DNA from: Taibaiella sp.
Lineage (GTDB): Bacteria > Bacteroidota > Bacteroidia > Chitinophagales > Chitinophagaceae
DNA length: 64,000 nt
Direction: 5' to 3'
NCBI GenBank assembly: GCA_013815385.1
Contig: JACDGL010000003.1
Coordinates: forward strand, 1 to 64,000
The notes under the pieces are model-generated. The model worked only from the letters and a program-made list of their open reading frames with translations. It made no database searches and was not told the DNA's origin. The position numbers and the translations under genes are program-made. Positions 53,495 through 62,172 of this stretch are shown here, one piece after another. Numbering within the stretch: the stretch's first letter is position 1; every line of letters starts with the position of its first letter.

Positions 53495-53836
53495 ATGAGA
53501 ACACTCAATCCCCTTTTGGCAATATGTCTCCTAATTTCATGCGGTAGCTCACACATCAAAAAAGATAAAAAAGAATCTCTTTTAGGAAAATGGATTCTCA
53601 CAACAGACCAAGTTAATTATCCAGAAATTTCATTTACAGGCTCAAGTGCGATCTTTAGAAGCAAAGGAGATACGGTATATATTTTTGAATACCATTTAAA
53701 AGACAATACTATTACCTTAATAGATTTCCACCAAACTCAATTTAACGCTCGAATCGTAAAGTTGACAACTGATAGCCTTATATTTTCCAGGTTAGTAAAC
53801 AACAAATCTATCCAGCGGTATTATCGTGGAAAATAA
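53495..53836 (+). CDS. Small lipoprotein with lipocalin-like domain
   Basis: A 113-residue predicted lipoprotein: signal peptide with lipobox LLISC (Cys16), basic linker (HIKKDKKES), then about 85 residues rich in beta strands. LLGKWILTTDQVNYPEISF resembles the first strand of lipocalin-like domains (GKWxL). No homologue with known function is recognised. The DNA is more AT-rich than murF-alr, suggesting a more recent or lightly selected gene. It stands alone, 60 bp after murF-alr, before a gene-poor stretch. Confidence 0.7.
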   Translation: MRTLNPLLAICLLISCGSSHIKKDKKESLLGKWILTTDQVNYPEISFTGSSAIFRSKGDTVYIFEYHLKDNTITLIDFHQTQFNARIVKLTTDSLIFSRLVNNKSIQRYYRGK

Positions 53837-54192
53837 CTATAAAGTATTTGGTCTTATAGCTGCTATTTTCAATAAGACGCGACGTTCTCTGTAAACTAAA
53901 AAATGGCATAACAGTCTTGAATTAACTTCAACGACCATCCTATTTGATAAATTGATAAGATAAAATCAGCAGAAGAAATTGCACCTTAAATTGGTATGCT
54001 TTGCGACAACTAATATTTATGATACAGCACTTTTCTGTAGTACCATACTTTTTTCTTTTGTTGTATCTCCTCCCTGGCATTACCTTGCACGGCAATGATT
54101 ATCATTATATCGGGTAATATAAACAATATCAAAAACCACATTCAATCAGGGCACATCAACGCTCAGTATTTGTTCAACCAGCAGAGATAGCT
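53837..54192. other. AT-rich gene-free stretch
   Basis: About 350 bp with no supported gene apart from a 32-codon orphan ORF at 54019-54117. It may hold decayed sequence. Confidence 0.5.
54019..54117 (+). pseudogene. 32-residue signal-peptide-like ORF, possible gene remnant
   Basis: ATG-initiated ORF encoding MIQHFSVVPYFFLLLYLLPG, then ITLHGNDYHYIG and stop. It looks like a signal peptide or single membrane helix with nothing behind it. In the context of decayed sequence it may be the leftover N-terminus of an exported protein, or chance. Confidence 0.25.
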
Positions 54193-54452
54193 CAAAACAT
54201 TTTTATCGCGGATGTAACATTTTAACCAAACAACCATACATCATCAATAAAACACCATGGGAAGTAAATGCGACATTATGGGACAATTTAAAAAAACATC
54301 ATAATACATCCCGGCAACGGTTTTCACCTATTTAATCAGCAAAATGTCCCAAAACATTTTTATCCCGGATGTAACATTTTAACCAAAAAACCATACATCA
54401 TCAATAAAACACCACGGGAAGTAATGCGACATTATGGAACAATTTAAAAAAA
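54193..54452. repeat. Direct repeat of about 104 bp, spaced 157 bp
   Basis: Copy 1 is 54193-54296 and copy 2 is 54350-54452. They share CAAAACATTTTTATC, CGGATGTAACATTTTAACCA, CCATACATCATCAATAAAAC and GCGACATTATGG, with a handful of substitutions and a one-base deletion. There is no coding potential and no gene between the copies. Confidence 0.85.
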
Positions 54453-54456
54453 AGAA

Positions 54457-54488
54457 ATAAGGCTGGTAGCCACAGCTTCCAGCCTTAT
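54457..54488 (-). terminator. Terminator of the large outer-membrane protein gene
   Basis: 10-bp stem ATAAGGCTGG/CCAGCCTTAT with a 12-nt loop, followed on the minus strand by TTTCTTTTTTTT. It lies 70 bp after the stop codon at 54559. Confidence 0.8.
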
Positions 54489-54558
54489 CACTCTAAACCA
54501 ATGTCACTAGAAAAAACTAATAAAAACAAAAAACAAATGCAAAATCACAATTCATAAA

Positions 54559-57500
54559 TTAAAAATCGGTACCAATAGCAAAGTACCATTGTGGCTTCGT
54601 TTTGCCTTCCAGGTTCCATGCCGCATCCGCTCTTATAAAATAGCCCAGCAGCATGCTACGCAACCCTAATCCATAACCTACTGCCACGCCGGTGGAATAT
54701 GGTACAGCTATATTTAGCGTCACATTCCCTTGCGGCGATATTGGCGATGGAAACTGGTAATTGTTGTTGTTATTATCTTGCGTAGGCAACAACCCGTTCC
54801 AGGCCGATCCTGCATCCACAAATGCTATTGCCTGTAGGTTCTTTAGTATAGACGATTGTATCGGCCTGTGAAGGAAAGTGGTAAATATAGGCAGTCGTAG
54901 TTCGGTATTCACGAGTGCATAGGTATTCCCATTCCGGCTGTTCTGGTCATACCCCCGCAGGTTGGTAGCAATAGCCTGGTAGCCATACGGGCCGCCATTG
55001 GCAGGCACATAGTCATCATAACGTGGGCTTATCCAGTTATCAACTCCGCCCAGGTAAAAGATCACTTTGTTATTGCCCTCCGAGTGTTCGGCGGCTATAC
55101 GGGTAGCCCATATAAAGTTGCGGTATATTTTATGGTAATAACGGAAATCGGTACCCAGGTTGTAGCAGCTTCTATTGCCATTCGTAAGGCCGTAAAGTAC
55201 CTCTCCGTAAAACTTGTATCGGAAACCATAGCGTATGTTCAGCGCTGTAGTTTTTGTATTATCGTATACAAATTCCAGCCTGTTCATAGAGGTATATTGT
55301 ACATTATGCGGTATATCATACAGGCTCAGTGTATCTGCTGCCTTCAGGTACGATGCATCCTGCCTTAATGCTGTATGGAATCTTACACTGCGTACCCTGT
55401 CCAGCGGATAAGTAAAGTTGGCTTGCACCATATTGGTTATAGACCGTTGCAGCTCTGCCTGCTGTGCTACCGGTTGGCCGGTATTATCAATGGCTGTTAC
55501 CAGTTGGTTGTTGTAGGTTTCGCTGTGCAGGAACAATAGGCCCCAGTCTATCCGGCGCTCAAAATTCTCGTATTGTAAAAAGTAGGTGAGCCCCGATAAG
55601 CTGATAGGTAGCTGAAAGCCGCCGGTAAACCGGTGGTTCTCCATCATATCATTCAGGCTTACAGTTATAAGGCCACTGAGGGGGGGATTGGTGAAGGTAC
55701 CCCCGTTATTAGGATAAGACTGGTATTGGTTAAAAAGGATGCTGTTATCGAGGCGCACGGTAAAGAAGTCAGGCCTGAAGCTAAGCCTGTAAGGGGATGC
55801 CTTCATCTTCAGGTAGCTGCTGTCTGTTATCTCCATTAGTACCGAGCTGTCTTCCGCCGTAGCATTTACTACTGCGGGATTGATACGGGCCCTTGTATCT
55901 GTGGCCTGTTGCGAAGAACCTGTTGAAGATAGTATGGGCTTAACTGTATCCATGCTATTTGAGAACTCATTCTGGAAGGTATTCCCGCTTTTCACCATTG
56001 GCTGTCCGCTGCGCGAAGCAGGTTTTGCATCATCAGCCTGCTGTGTGTCATCAGTGGTGCTAGAGCGCCTGTGTCGCCTGCGGCTATGCATGCCTTGCAT
56101 CATCTGGTTGTTATCTGTTGTATCGCCGCGTGATGTAAAAAGGGTGGTTGGCTGCAATACTTTGGCTTTTACATTCACACCGGGGAATTCAAGAGGGCGG
56201 AAATAAACTTTGTAATGCGCTCCATCCTGTACTACATCTGCTACTTCATTGCTGGCGGGGTTATATTGGTGGCTTAGTATGTTTTCAGAGTAGTTGGTAA
56301 CCGGTAATGAATAGGCTGAATCCCTGTTGTGCATTCCTCTTGCAAACTCGATCACGTATTTGTTCCATATGCCATTAGCATCATACAGGTAAGCAAAGTT
56401 TTCGCTGCCGTACTGTATAGGTTGTATTATATGGCCGGTCTTCACATCAGTGCATTGCAGCAGTTGGGTACTTTTCGTTTTGGTGTCATAAAAGAAGACG
56501 TTCATTGGCCCCGTAGGCAGTTCATTCACCCCTTGCGGTACATTCATATTAGCCGCTGGCCTGTTAGACAGGAACAGTATACCCCTTCGTGTACCACCGC
56601 TGATAAATGTAGGCTGCACATCGTCCCATATATCATCTGTTATGTTGGTCATCCGTGACCCCTTCAGGGCAAACTGGTACAGATCTGTACGGCTCTTTCT
56701 TATAGCAGAGAATACCATGAAGGCATCATCTTCCATAAACGTCATTCCCAGTACCCTGTCAAAGCGGTTAGGCGGTATCACATACTCTTCTATTCTCGCC
56801 TTAAACGAGTTATAAATACGCAGGCGTGTTTGCTGCCCGCGTTTAAAGAGCATACCCAGCTTATAGCCGTTATTAGACCATGCCAGCATTGGGTAGTCAG
56901 GGTCTGCCACATCATTATAGTCTTTGCGGCCCTCATCCAGTATCTGGGCTGTAGATTGATCTTCTCCTGCCCGCTGCAGGTACACTTTATATTCGCCGTC
57001 TTTTACCGTTACATAAGCCACATCACCACCTCTCGGCGATACTCGTATGTTCCTGACAAGCGTATTATCCTTTGGTACTTTTATCTCTGTCAGCCTTTTA
57101 GTACTATCAGGTGCTTCTGCTTTTGTTGCATCAGCGGCATATACAGCTTTATAGAACGCTATGCAGGAGTCATAGGTCTTGGTGATCTTCATACCAAGTG
57201 CTGCTTTTGTACCCTGGTTCAGGTTACTTTTTTCCTGCATGGAAGATAACAGCGTTCTTATTTTGCCATTGCCATAGCGCCTGGCTATATACTCCCAGAA
57301 AGCCTTCCCCGCCAGCTCAGGATATTCTTCTGACAATGTATTGAATCCCGTTTTCGGCCTGGCGCTGAGTAAGTTCTTCCAGTCCGAGTTTGCTTTAGTA
57401 TCCCATCCATCTACCAGGTAAGCTATAAAGCCCGATGCCACCCATGGCGGAAGATTCAGAAGGAAGGCATTCTTAACCATCTGCCGCAGGTTCTCTCCGA

Positions 57501-57987
57501 ATATCATACGTTCCAGCACTACCTGGGCCATTCCTGCACGTACCTGTCTTTTCAGATCCACGTGCTGGCCGGTGAAGTAAACTACCAGTTTGTCCCCAAC
57601 CAGATCCACACTGCCACTATATTCGGCATCCTGTATCTGGCCATCGTATTGCAGGCCTATATTTGTTTGCCTGTATTCATCAAAGTTGTTGTAGAGAATA
57701 ATATTGAATCTTCTCGGGAATTGCCCGCCCATTTTTCTTTCTATGGTGCTTATATCCTTTTCAGCTTCCTCTGCCACATACCTTGCCAGGTCCCTGCCGG
57801 CAGCATCATAATGGTACACGCGGAAGTGTTTTGTATCAAAATACTTCCATTGGAATTTCCTGTTCTGTAAACGGTTCTGTCCAAATGTTTCCAGGTAGGT
57901 TTGTGCTGATACGGAATTGGTAAAGCAGGCTATTGCCAATAGCAGCATGCAATATAGAAGGGTTTTATATCTCGGCATGACTTTCAT
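54559..57987 (-). CDS. Large outer-membrane protein: peptidase-like domain, TolB-like propeller, BamA-like barrel
   Basis: A 1142-residue exported protein, signal peptide about 1-28 (LLYCMLLLAIACF, cleavage near VSAQ). Residues 30-290 resemble the peptidase MA/M1-type fold (WKYFDTKHFRVYHY, RRFNIILYNNFDEY, PWVASGFIAYLVDGW). Where the zinc motif HExxH is expected there is RAGMAQV, so it is probably inactive. Residues about 310-600 carry PD40/TolB-like propeller blades (IRVSPRGGDVAYVTVKDGEYK, LAWSNNGYKLGM, FLSNRPAANMN). After a low-complexity Ser/Asp/His/Arg-rich linker (about 640-740) the C-terminal 350 residues form beta strands typical of a BamA/Omp85-type barrel, ending with aromatic WYFAIGTDF. 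Function unknown. It is a single gene with its own terminator. Confidence 0.75.
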   Translation of the reverse strand: MKVMPRYKTLLYCMLLLAIACFTNSVSAQTYLETFGQNRLQNRKFQWKYFDTKHFRVYHYDAAGRDLARYVAEEAEKDISTIERKMGGQFPRRFNIILYNNFDEYRQTNIGLQYDGQIQDAEYSGSVDLVGDKLVVYFTGQHVDLKRQVRAGMAQVVLERMIFGENLRQMVKNAFLLNLPPWVASGFIAYLVDGWDTKANSDWKNLLSARPKTGFNTLSEEYPELAGKAFWEYIARRYGNGKIRTLLSSMQEKSNLNQGTKAALGMKITKTYDSCIAFYKAVYAADATKAEAPDSTKRLTEIKVPKDNTLVRNIRVSPRGGDVAYVTVKDGEYKVYLQRAGEDQSTAQILDEGRKDYNDVADPDYPMLAWSNNGYKLGMLFKRGQQTRLRIYNSFKARIEEYVIPPNRFDRVLGMTFMEDDAFMVFSAIRKSRTDLYQFALKGSRMTNITDDIWDDVQPTFISGGTRRGILFLSNRPAANMNVPQGVNELPTGPMNVFFYDTKTKSTQLLQCTDVKTGHIIQPIQYGSENFAYLYDANGIWNKYVIEFARGMHNRDSAYSLPVTNYSENILSHQYNPASNEVADVVQDGAHYKVYFRPLEFPGVNVKAKVLQPTTLFTSRGDTTDNNQMMQGMHSRRRHRRSSTTDDTQQADDAKPASRSGQPMVKSGNTFQNEFSNSMDTVKPILSSTGSSQQATDTRARINPAVVNATAEDSSVLMEITDSSYLKMKASPYRLSFRPDFFTVRLDNSILFNQYQSYPNNGGTFTNPPLSGLITVSLNDMMENHRFTGGFQLPISLSGLTYFLQYENFERRIDWGLLFLHSETYNNQLVTAIDNTGQPVAQQAELQRSITNMVQANFTYPLDRVRSVRFHTALRQDASYLKAADTLSLYDIPHNVQYTSMNRLEFVYDNTKTTALNIRYGFRYKFYGEVLYGLTNGNRSCYNLGTDFRYYHKIYRNFIWATRIAAEHSEGNNKVIFYLGGVDNWISPRYDDYVPANGGPYGYQAIATNLRGYDQNSRNGNTYALVNTELRLPIFTTFLHRPIQSSILKNLQAIAFVDAGSAWNGLLPTQDNNNNNYQFPSPISPQGNVTLNIAVPYSTGVAVGYGLGLRSMLLGYFIRADAAWNLEGKTKPQWYFAIGTDF

Positions 57988-58054
57988 ATAGATTACAATT
58001 TACAGGCTTTTTCCCGCAATTACATTCTTCCCCGCCTGTTTTACAAATACGTTT

Positions 58055-58062
58055 TATGTTTG
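58055..58062 (+). promoter_or_regulatory. Putative -7 box of the MBL-fold hydrolase gene
   Basis: TATGTTTG matches TAnnTTTG exactly, 32 bp before the ATG. Confidence 0.6.
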
Positions 58063-58094
58063 CATTCTAAATTAATAAAAAATCTGCATCACCC

Positions 58095-58736
58095 ATGTTA
58101 TTTATACAGCCATTCGTTTTCAACCCATTCCAGGAAAACACCTATTTGCTTACAAACGAACATAAAGAATGCTGGATAATAGACCCGGGTATGTATAATG
58201 CCCAGGAGTCATCGCAGTTTCTTGATTTCATTACCACCAATCAATTAAAGCCACAGGCCATTATTAATACGCATACCCATATCGATCATATTTTTGGGGT
58301 GCAGGGGCTTATTGACAAGTATAATATCCCATTTGGCATACATCAGCTAGATACGCCTGTATTAAATAATGCAGCTGGGGCGGCTATGATGTTCGGCTTT
58401 GATCTTAAGAAAGCACCCGCGCCTTCCTTTTTTATTAAAGAGAATGAGCCTTTATTGCTTGGCGAAGATATTCTTGAAGTACGCTTTGTACCTGGTCATT
58501 CACCTGGTAGTATAGCCTTTTATAATGCCGCGGGGCGTTGGGCAATAAGTGGAGATGTCATATTCCAGCAAAGCATAGGCCGTACAGATCTGCCGGGGGG
58601 TAGTTTCGATACGCTTATCAATAGCATCCGTACGCAATTATTTACTTTGCCCGATGAGACTACAATACATTCCGGCCATGGGGCCGCCACCACAATTGGG
58701 GTGGAGAAACGAAGTAACCCTTTCCTCACCCAATAA
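58095..58736 (+). CDS. MBL-fold metallo-hydrolase
   Basis: A 213-residue cytoplasmic enzyme of the metallo-beta-lactamase fold, glyoxalase-II-like subgroup. The metal-binding motif THTHIDH is at residues 59-65. The third metal His is in FVPGHSPGSIAFY, the bridging Asp in ISGDVIFQQSIGRTDL, and the last His in TIHSGHGAATTIG, which is followed by the family end EKRSNPF. Members hydrolyse thioesters such as S-lactoylglutathione-like compounds; the substrate here is unknown. It ends 2 bp from the stop of the convergent 2-phosphosulfolactate phosphatase homologue. Confidence 0.92.
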   Translation: MLFIQPFVFNPFQENTYLLTNEHKECWIIDPGMYNAQESSQFLDFITTNQLKPQAIINTHTHIDHIFGVQGLIDKYNIPFGIHQLDTPVLNNAAGAAMMFGFDLKKAPAPSFFIKENEPLLLGEDILEVRFVPGHSPGSIAFYNAAGRWAISGDVIFQQSIGRTDLPGGSFDTLINSIRTQLFTLPDETTIHSGHGAATTIGVEKRSNPFLTQ

Positions 58737-58738
58737 CA

Positions 58739-59473
58739 TCAGGGACGATAAACCTCCAGCTTGCCATCTTTTAAAATGGGCAGTACGGGGTGCAGGTCGG
58801 GTAGAGTACAGTATTCCATATCACTTTCAAGGCCATACGCGGCGAGGCGGATGTAATGGGTACTATCCTTCAGGAATTCAATAAAGTCTTTTCCCCCTGA
58901 CTGATCATAGAGGTACTTTGCGGCGCGCGAGCTATCACAGTTAATATCAAAATGCTCTTTTACGCAATCGACTACCGCACCTGCAAAAAGCGTATCCTCC
59001 AGGTTAAAGCGGTCCTTCCACGATGCACAGGCAAGCAATACATTTTTCTTTTGCGCTACGAGGTATTCACAAACCGCCGTCAGGTTCAGGAAAGAGCCTG
59101 TAACTATTGCATACTCCCCTTCTATCATATGCAGTAGCCTTGTCCCATTGGTAGTGGTAAGTACCAGGGTCTTATCTTCTACAAAACTGCGGGGATACTC
59201 ACTGGGGGAGTTACCATGCTGTAAACCCTCCGCTATTTTACCATCCCGTTCGCCGGCGGTAATGCTGTTAGGTATACTTTGCCCTATCTCAATGCATTCC
59301 TGCACCGTGGATACCGGTATTACACTTTTAGCCCCATTGTGCAATGCAGCAGCTATTGTAGATGTAGCCCTGAAAACATCTATGATTACTACTATAGCAT
59401 CATTCGTATCATACAAGTCAAGCATAACCGGCGAAAGGCATACTTCTAGTCTTGGCAGTCCATCATTCAACAT
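58739..59473 (-). CDS. comB: 2-phosphosulfolactate phosphatase family protein
   Basis: A 244-residue protein of the ComB family, which in methanogens hydrolyses 2-phosphosulfolactate to sulfolactate during coenzyme M synthesis. Marks are IVVIIDVFRATSTIAAAL, TAGERDGKIAEGLQHGNSP, LVLTTTNGTRLL and SWKDRFNLEDTLFAGAVV. Length is normal. Bacteria without coenzyme M often keep a homologue, and its role there is unsettled; comA and comC are not seen nearby. The enzyme call at family level is firm, the pathway is not. It lies downstream of the gld genes' terminator in its own unit. Confidence 0.88.
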   Translation of the reverse strand: MLNDGLPRLEVCLSPVMLDLYDTNDAIVVIIDVFRATSTIAAALHNGAKSVIPVSTVQECIEIGQSIPNSITAGERDGKIAEGLQHGNSPSEYPRSFVEDKTLVLTTTNGTRLLHMIEGEYAIVTGSFLNLTAVCEYLVAQKKNVLLACASWKDRFNLEDTLFAGAVVDCVKEHFDINCDSSRAAKYLYDQSGGKDFIEFLKDSTHYIRLAAYGLESDMEYCTLPDLHPVLPILKDGKLEVYRP

Positions 59474-59539
59474 GAAAAATCGTTAATACAGTGTAAGATA
59501 ATTCAGGAAAGGATAATTCTATACAATGGTCATAATAAA

Positions 59540-59564
59540 AACGCCCCCTGTATCAGGAGGCGTT
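59540..59564 (-). terminator. Terminator of the gldKLMN operon
   Basis: 10 paired positions in two blocks (6 and 4 bp) around one C/A mismatch, 3-nt loop. On the minus strand it is followed by TTTTATTATG. It begins 21 bp after the gldN stop. Confidence 0.75.
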
Positions 59565-59584
59565 CTATATAAGTTATAGTGGTA

Positions 59585-60502
59585 TTAATATACCCACATA
59601 TCGTGTTCTTTGTTAAATATTTTCTCAGAAGCTTGCTGACCCTGATATAACGATTCCATGTTACTGAAACCAGCCTGGTTATAGGTCTCATCAAATGGGT
59701 TGCTTACCTTAATGATCTTGCTGGAGAACTGGCGTGTTTCAAAGAAATCATCCCAGGTCATACGGGCCACATCATTTTCAGCATTGAATACTTCATACTG
59801 TGCAAGTGTTTCACGCACTTCAGGATAGTATACCCAGAACATAGCCTGTGATGCACGGAAGCTACCATCTTCATTGTATTTATCCAGCAATGGAGCAATA
59901 GCTATGATACGTACTACCATTTTACCAAGGTTACGGTCAAATATCCAGTCTTCCTTGATCCTGTATTTAGTAACAGCATCCGGGTTGAATTCACGACGGG
60001 TAATGATCGTCTTCATCTGGCCGGTATTAGGATCTTCAACCTGTGTAGTATCGGGTTTGCCTATCAGCATATCCAGTATCTGATCTTTGGTAAGTGCTGA
60101 AGTAAAGCGGTCATCCAGGTTAGAATAAGCTTTCACTTTGCCCTTCTTTATGGCATCGATCATTATTTCTATAAAGTAACCACCGCCTGTGTTTTCATCA
60201 CCGGGGTAACGGAAACCCATATTTTGCTTCTCACGTGTATCAATTTCTCTCCACACCCTTTTTTTCCAAAGGATATCCACTTCCCTTATTGGCTGCCATC
60301 CTAGGGCAGTGCTAACGTGCGGAATACGGTCATACACGCCGTCTTTTACCAATGAGGGCTGCCAGTCAGCCTTTACCATACCACCATTAGGGTTGGAAAT
60401 TGACTGGTCTGCGATATTCGGATTACCCTGTGCGAATGCTGCATTTACTGTAAAAAGTAATGCTACAGAAGCTGCTATTTTGTATGATCTTAGGACATTC
60501 AT
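59585..60502 (-). CDS. gldN: Type IX secretion / gliding motility protein GldN
   Basis: A 305-residue periplasmic protein; GldN (PorN) binds the lipoprotein GldK (PorK) to form the periplasmic ring of the type IX secretion system. The signal peptide is about 1-25 (IAASVALLFTVNAAFAQ). Marks are VYDRIPHVSTALGWQPIREVD, DILWKKRVWREIDTREKQN, ITRREFNPDAVTKYRIKEDW and MFWVYYPEVRETLAQYEVFN, then DENPDW-like FDETYNQAGF near the end. The frame runs 15 codons further upstream, but the ATG at 60502 gives the right signal peptide. It is the last gene of the operon, 49 bp after gldM. Confidence 0.95.
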   Translation of the reverse strand: MNVLRSYKIAASVALLFTVNAAFAQGNPNIADQSISNPNGGMVKADWQPSLVKDGVYDRIPHVSTALGWQPIREVDILWKKRVWREIDTREKQNMGFRYPGDENTGGGYFIEIMIDAIKKGKVKAYSNLDDRFTSALTKDQILDMLIGKPDTTQVEDPNTGQMKTIITRREFNPDAVTKYRIKEDWIFDRNLGKMVVRIIAIAPLLDKYNEDGSFRASQAMFWVYYPEVRETLAQYEVFNAENDVARMTWDDFFETRQFSSKIIKVSNPFDETYNQAGFSNMESLYQGQQASEKIFNKEHDMWVY

Positions 60503-60551
60503 AATCAATCCTTCTTGATTTGCAGTATTAAAAGTAATTATTTTCAACCAA

Positions 60552-62105
60552 TTATAATAATGTCAACGCTATTGCATCCAGATGACGGGTTTTACCATCA
60601 GGGCCACGGGCAGTTATTTCTTCTATAAACACCTTATCGCCCGGTTTAGCTCTTCTCAAAGCTTCCTGTATTTCCCTGCTTGTATCAAAGCGTGCACCTG
60701 TTATGTTATACGGCCCTATTAGGTCAGCATGCTTTGGCAGCATACTGAAGGAGAAGGAAGTAACCACAAAACGTGCGTCGAAATCAAAATTCTTAAGAGC
60801 GGCAATAACACCTGCCTGCACTTTAAAGATATTAGCCTGCAGACCGCCACTGGTCTTTCCTGCAATCTGTGCCACAGGATCAGGAATAAATTTCACCCTC
60901 ACCTTTACAGCACCCACAGGTTTAGCCCCACCACCGGCAGATTTATCTTTAGCCATGATGCTGGCATTTATCTCGCCTGGCTGGGTAACCATTATAATAA
61001 ATTGTCCTTTTGCAGGACCTGGTGTAATAGTAGCGCCAGGTACATTCAGTACCACATCTTCCAGCGAGTAACCAGCTGCTGATATAGTAACCGGGTTAGG
61101 AACACCAATGTAGAATACGTTCATCTTATCGAACTGCATAGAGGCACCTGTTGTACCCACCATGTACTGGAATTCGAATGGCTTTGTTTCGGTACGGGTA
61201 GCTGTTTGCAATGTAACTGTACCACGTACAGTCTTCAATCCAACACCATGTGCCTGAGTTTCCCAGTAGGCAACACCCTTCTCAGTCTTCGTAACATGGC
61301 CTTCAGAAGCCGATATCTTAGGATCGAGGCTGGCGTTATATGCCGCCATCAATATAGTACCTTCTATTTTCTGGCCTTCGAGTGCATAGGTAGTTTTAGG
61401 TACCGCTACTGCCTGCAATTCGTCAAATTTCAGCTCGGTCTGATGTGATTCGCTAAACAGTTGAGCCACTATCTGTGCTTCACTATTACGCACATCATTC
61501 TGGAATTTAGAGAACAATGTAACGGCAGCGATGGTAGGCATGTTATGGAAGAATCCCACCTTCCAGTCTGCAGTTGGATTGTTGTCAGACTTTTTAGGTT
61601 CTTCTACCTTTATCGGCAACTGGTTAGCAATTGCGTTCCTATCCTGTTCGCTCAGCATACCTAGCAGGCGAGAGCGCAGATCCTGGATTCTTGATTTTAT
61701 CGTGTCGCCGCCTTTTCTTTCAACAAGTAATAGTGTTGTGGCATCAATATTATCCTCACGTTTTATATTGCCTTCCTCATCTTTACCGCCCGACCAATCG
61801 ATTATCCTACCCTTCCACACTTCCAGGAAATTATACATCGAATCTGATGCAGCTTTTACCATATCAGCCTTTTGCTTGAAAGGTAAAACTTTCTCGCGCT
61901 GGCCTGGCTGGTTAAGATTGGCCTCAATTTGCTTATATAGATCAGTATTCTTATCCTCGATAGAAGAGTTTGATTTGCTGATACTCTGATTGATCACTTT
62001 GAACGCATGCAAAATTTCATTTGACACGTTGAGGGCGAGCAGGGCGGTCAACACCAGGTACATGAGGTTGATCATTAGCTGCCGCGGCTCTTTGGGCATT
62101 GACAT
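60552..62105 (-). CDS. gldM: Type IX secretion motor protein GldM
   Basis: A 517-residue inner-membrane protein; with GldL it forms the proton-driven motor that powers T9SS and gliding. The N-terminal membrane helix (about 9-30, QLMINLMYLVLTALLALNV, then SNE) is the conserved GldM anchor with Glu30 at its end. A long periplasmic part follows: an alpha-helical D1 domain (with PTIAAVTLFSKFQNDVRNSE), then beta domains D2-D4 (QKIEGTILMAAYNASLDPK, FYIGVPNPVTISAAGYS). The last domain contacts the GldK/GldN ring. Length is as in Flavobacterium. It lies 67 bp after gldL. Confidence 0.96.
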   Translation of the reverse strand: MSMPKEPRQLMINLMYLVLTALLALNVSNEILHAFKVINQSISKSNSSIEDKNTDLYKQIEANLNQPGQREKVLPFKQKADMVKAASDSMYNFLEVWKGRIIDWSGGKDEEGNIKREDNIDATTLLLVERKGGDTIKSRIQDLRSRLLGMLSEQDRNAIANQLPIKVEEPKKSDNNPTADWKVGFFHNMPTIAAVTLFSKFQNDVRNSEAQIVAQLFSESHQTELKFDELQAVAVPKTTYALEGQKIEGTILMAAYNASLDPKISASEGHVTKTEKGVAYWETQAHGVGLKTVRGTVTLQTATRTETKPFEFQYMVGTTGASMQFDKMNVFYIGVPNPVTISAAGYSLEDVVLNVPGATITPGPAKGQFIIMVTQPGEINASIMAKDKSAGGGAKPVGAVKVRVKFIPDPVAQIAGKTSGGLQANIFKVQAGVIAALKNFDFDARFVVTSFSFSMLPKHADLIGPYNITGARFDTSREIQEALRRAKPGDKVFIEEITARGPDGKTRHLDAIALTLL

Positions 62106-62172
62106 ATGCTGCTATAAGTTTATTTGGTTATAATAATGTTGACTACTTAGCTAAATACGCTAATTCTTAATA

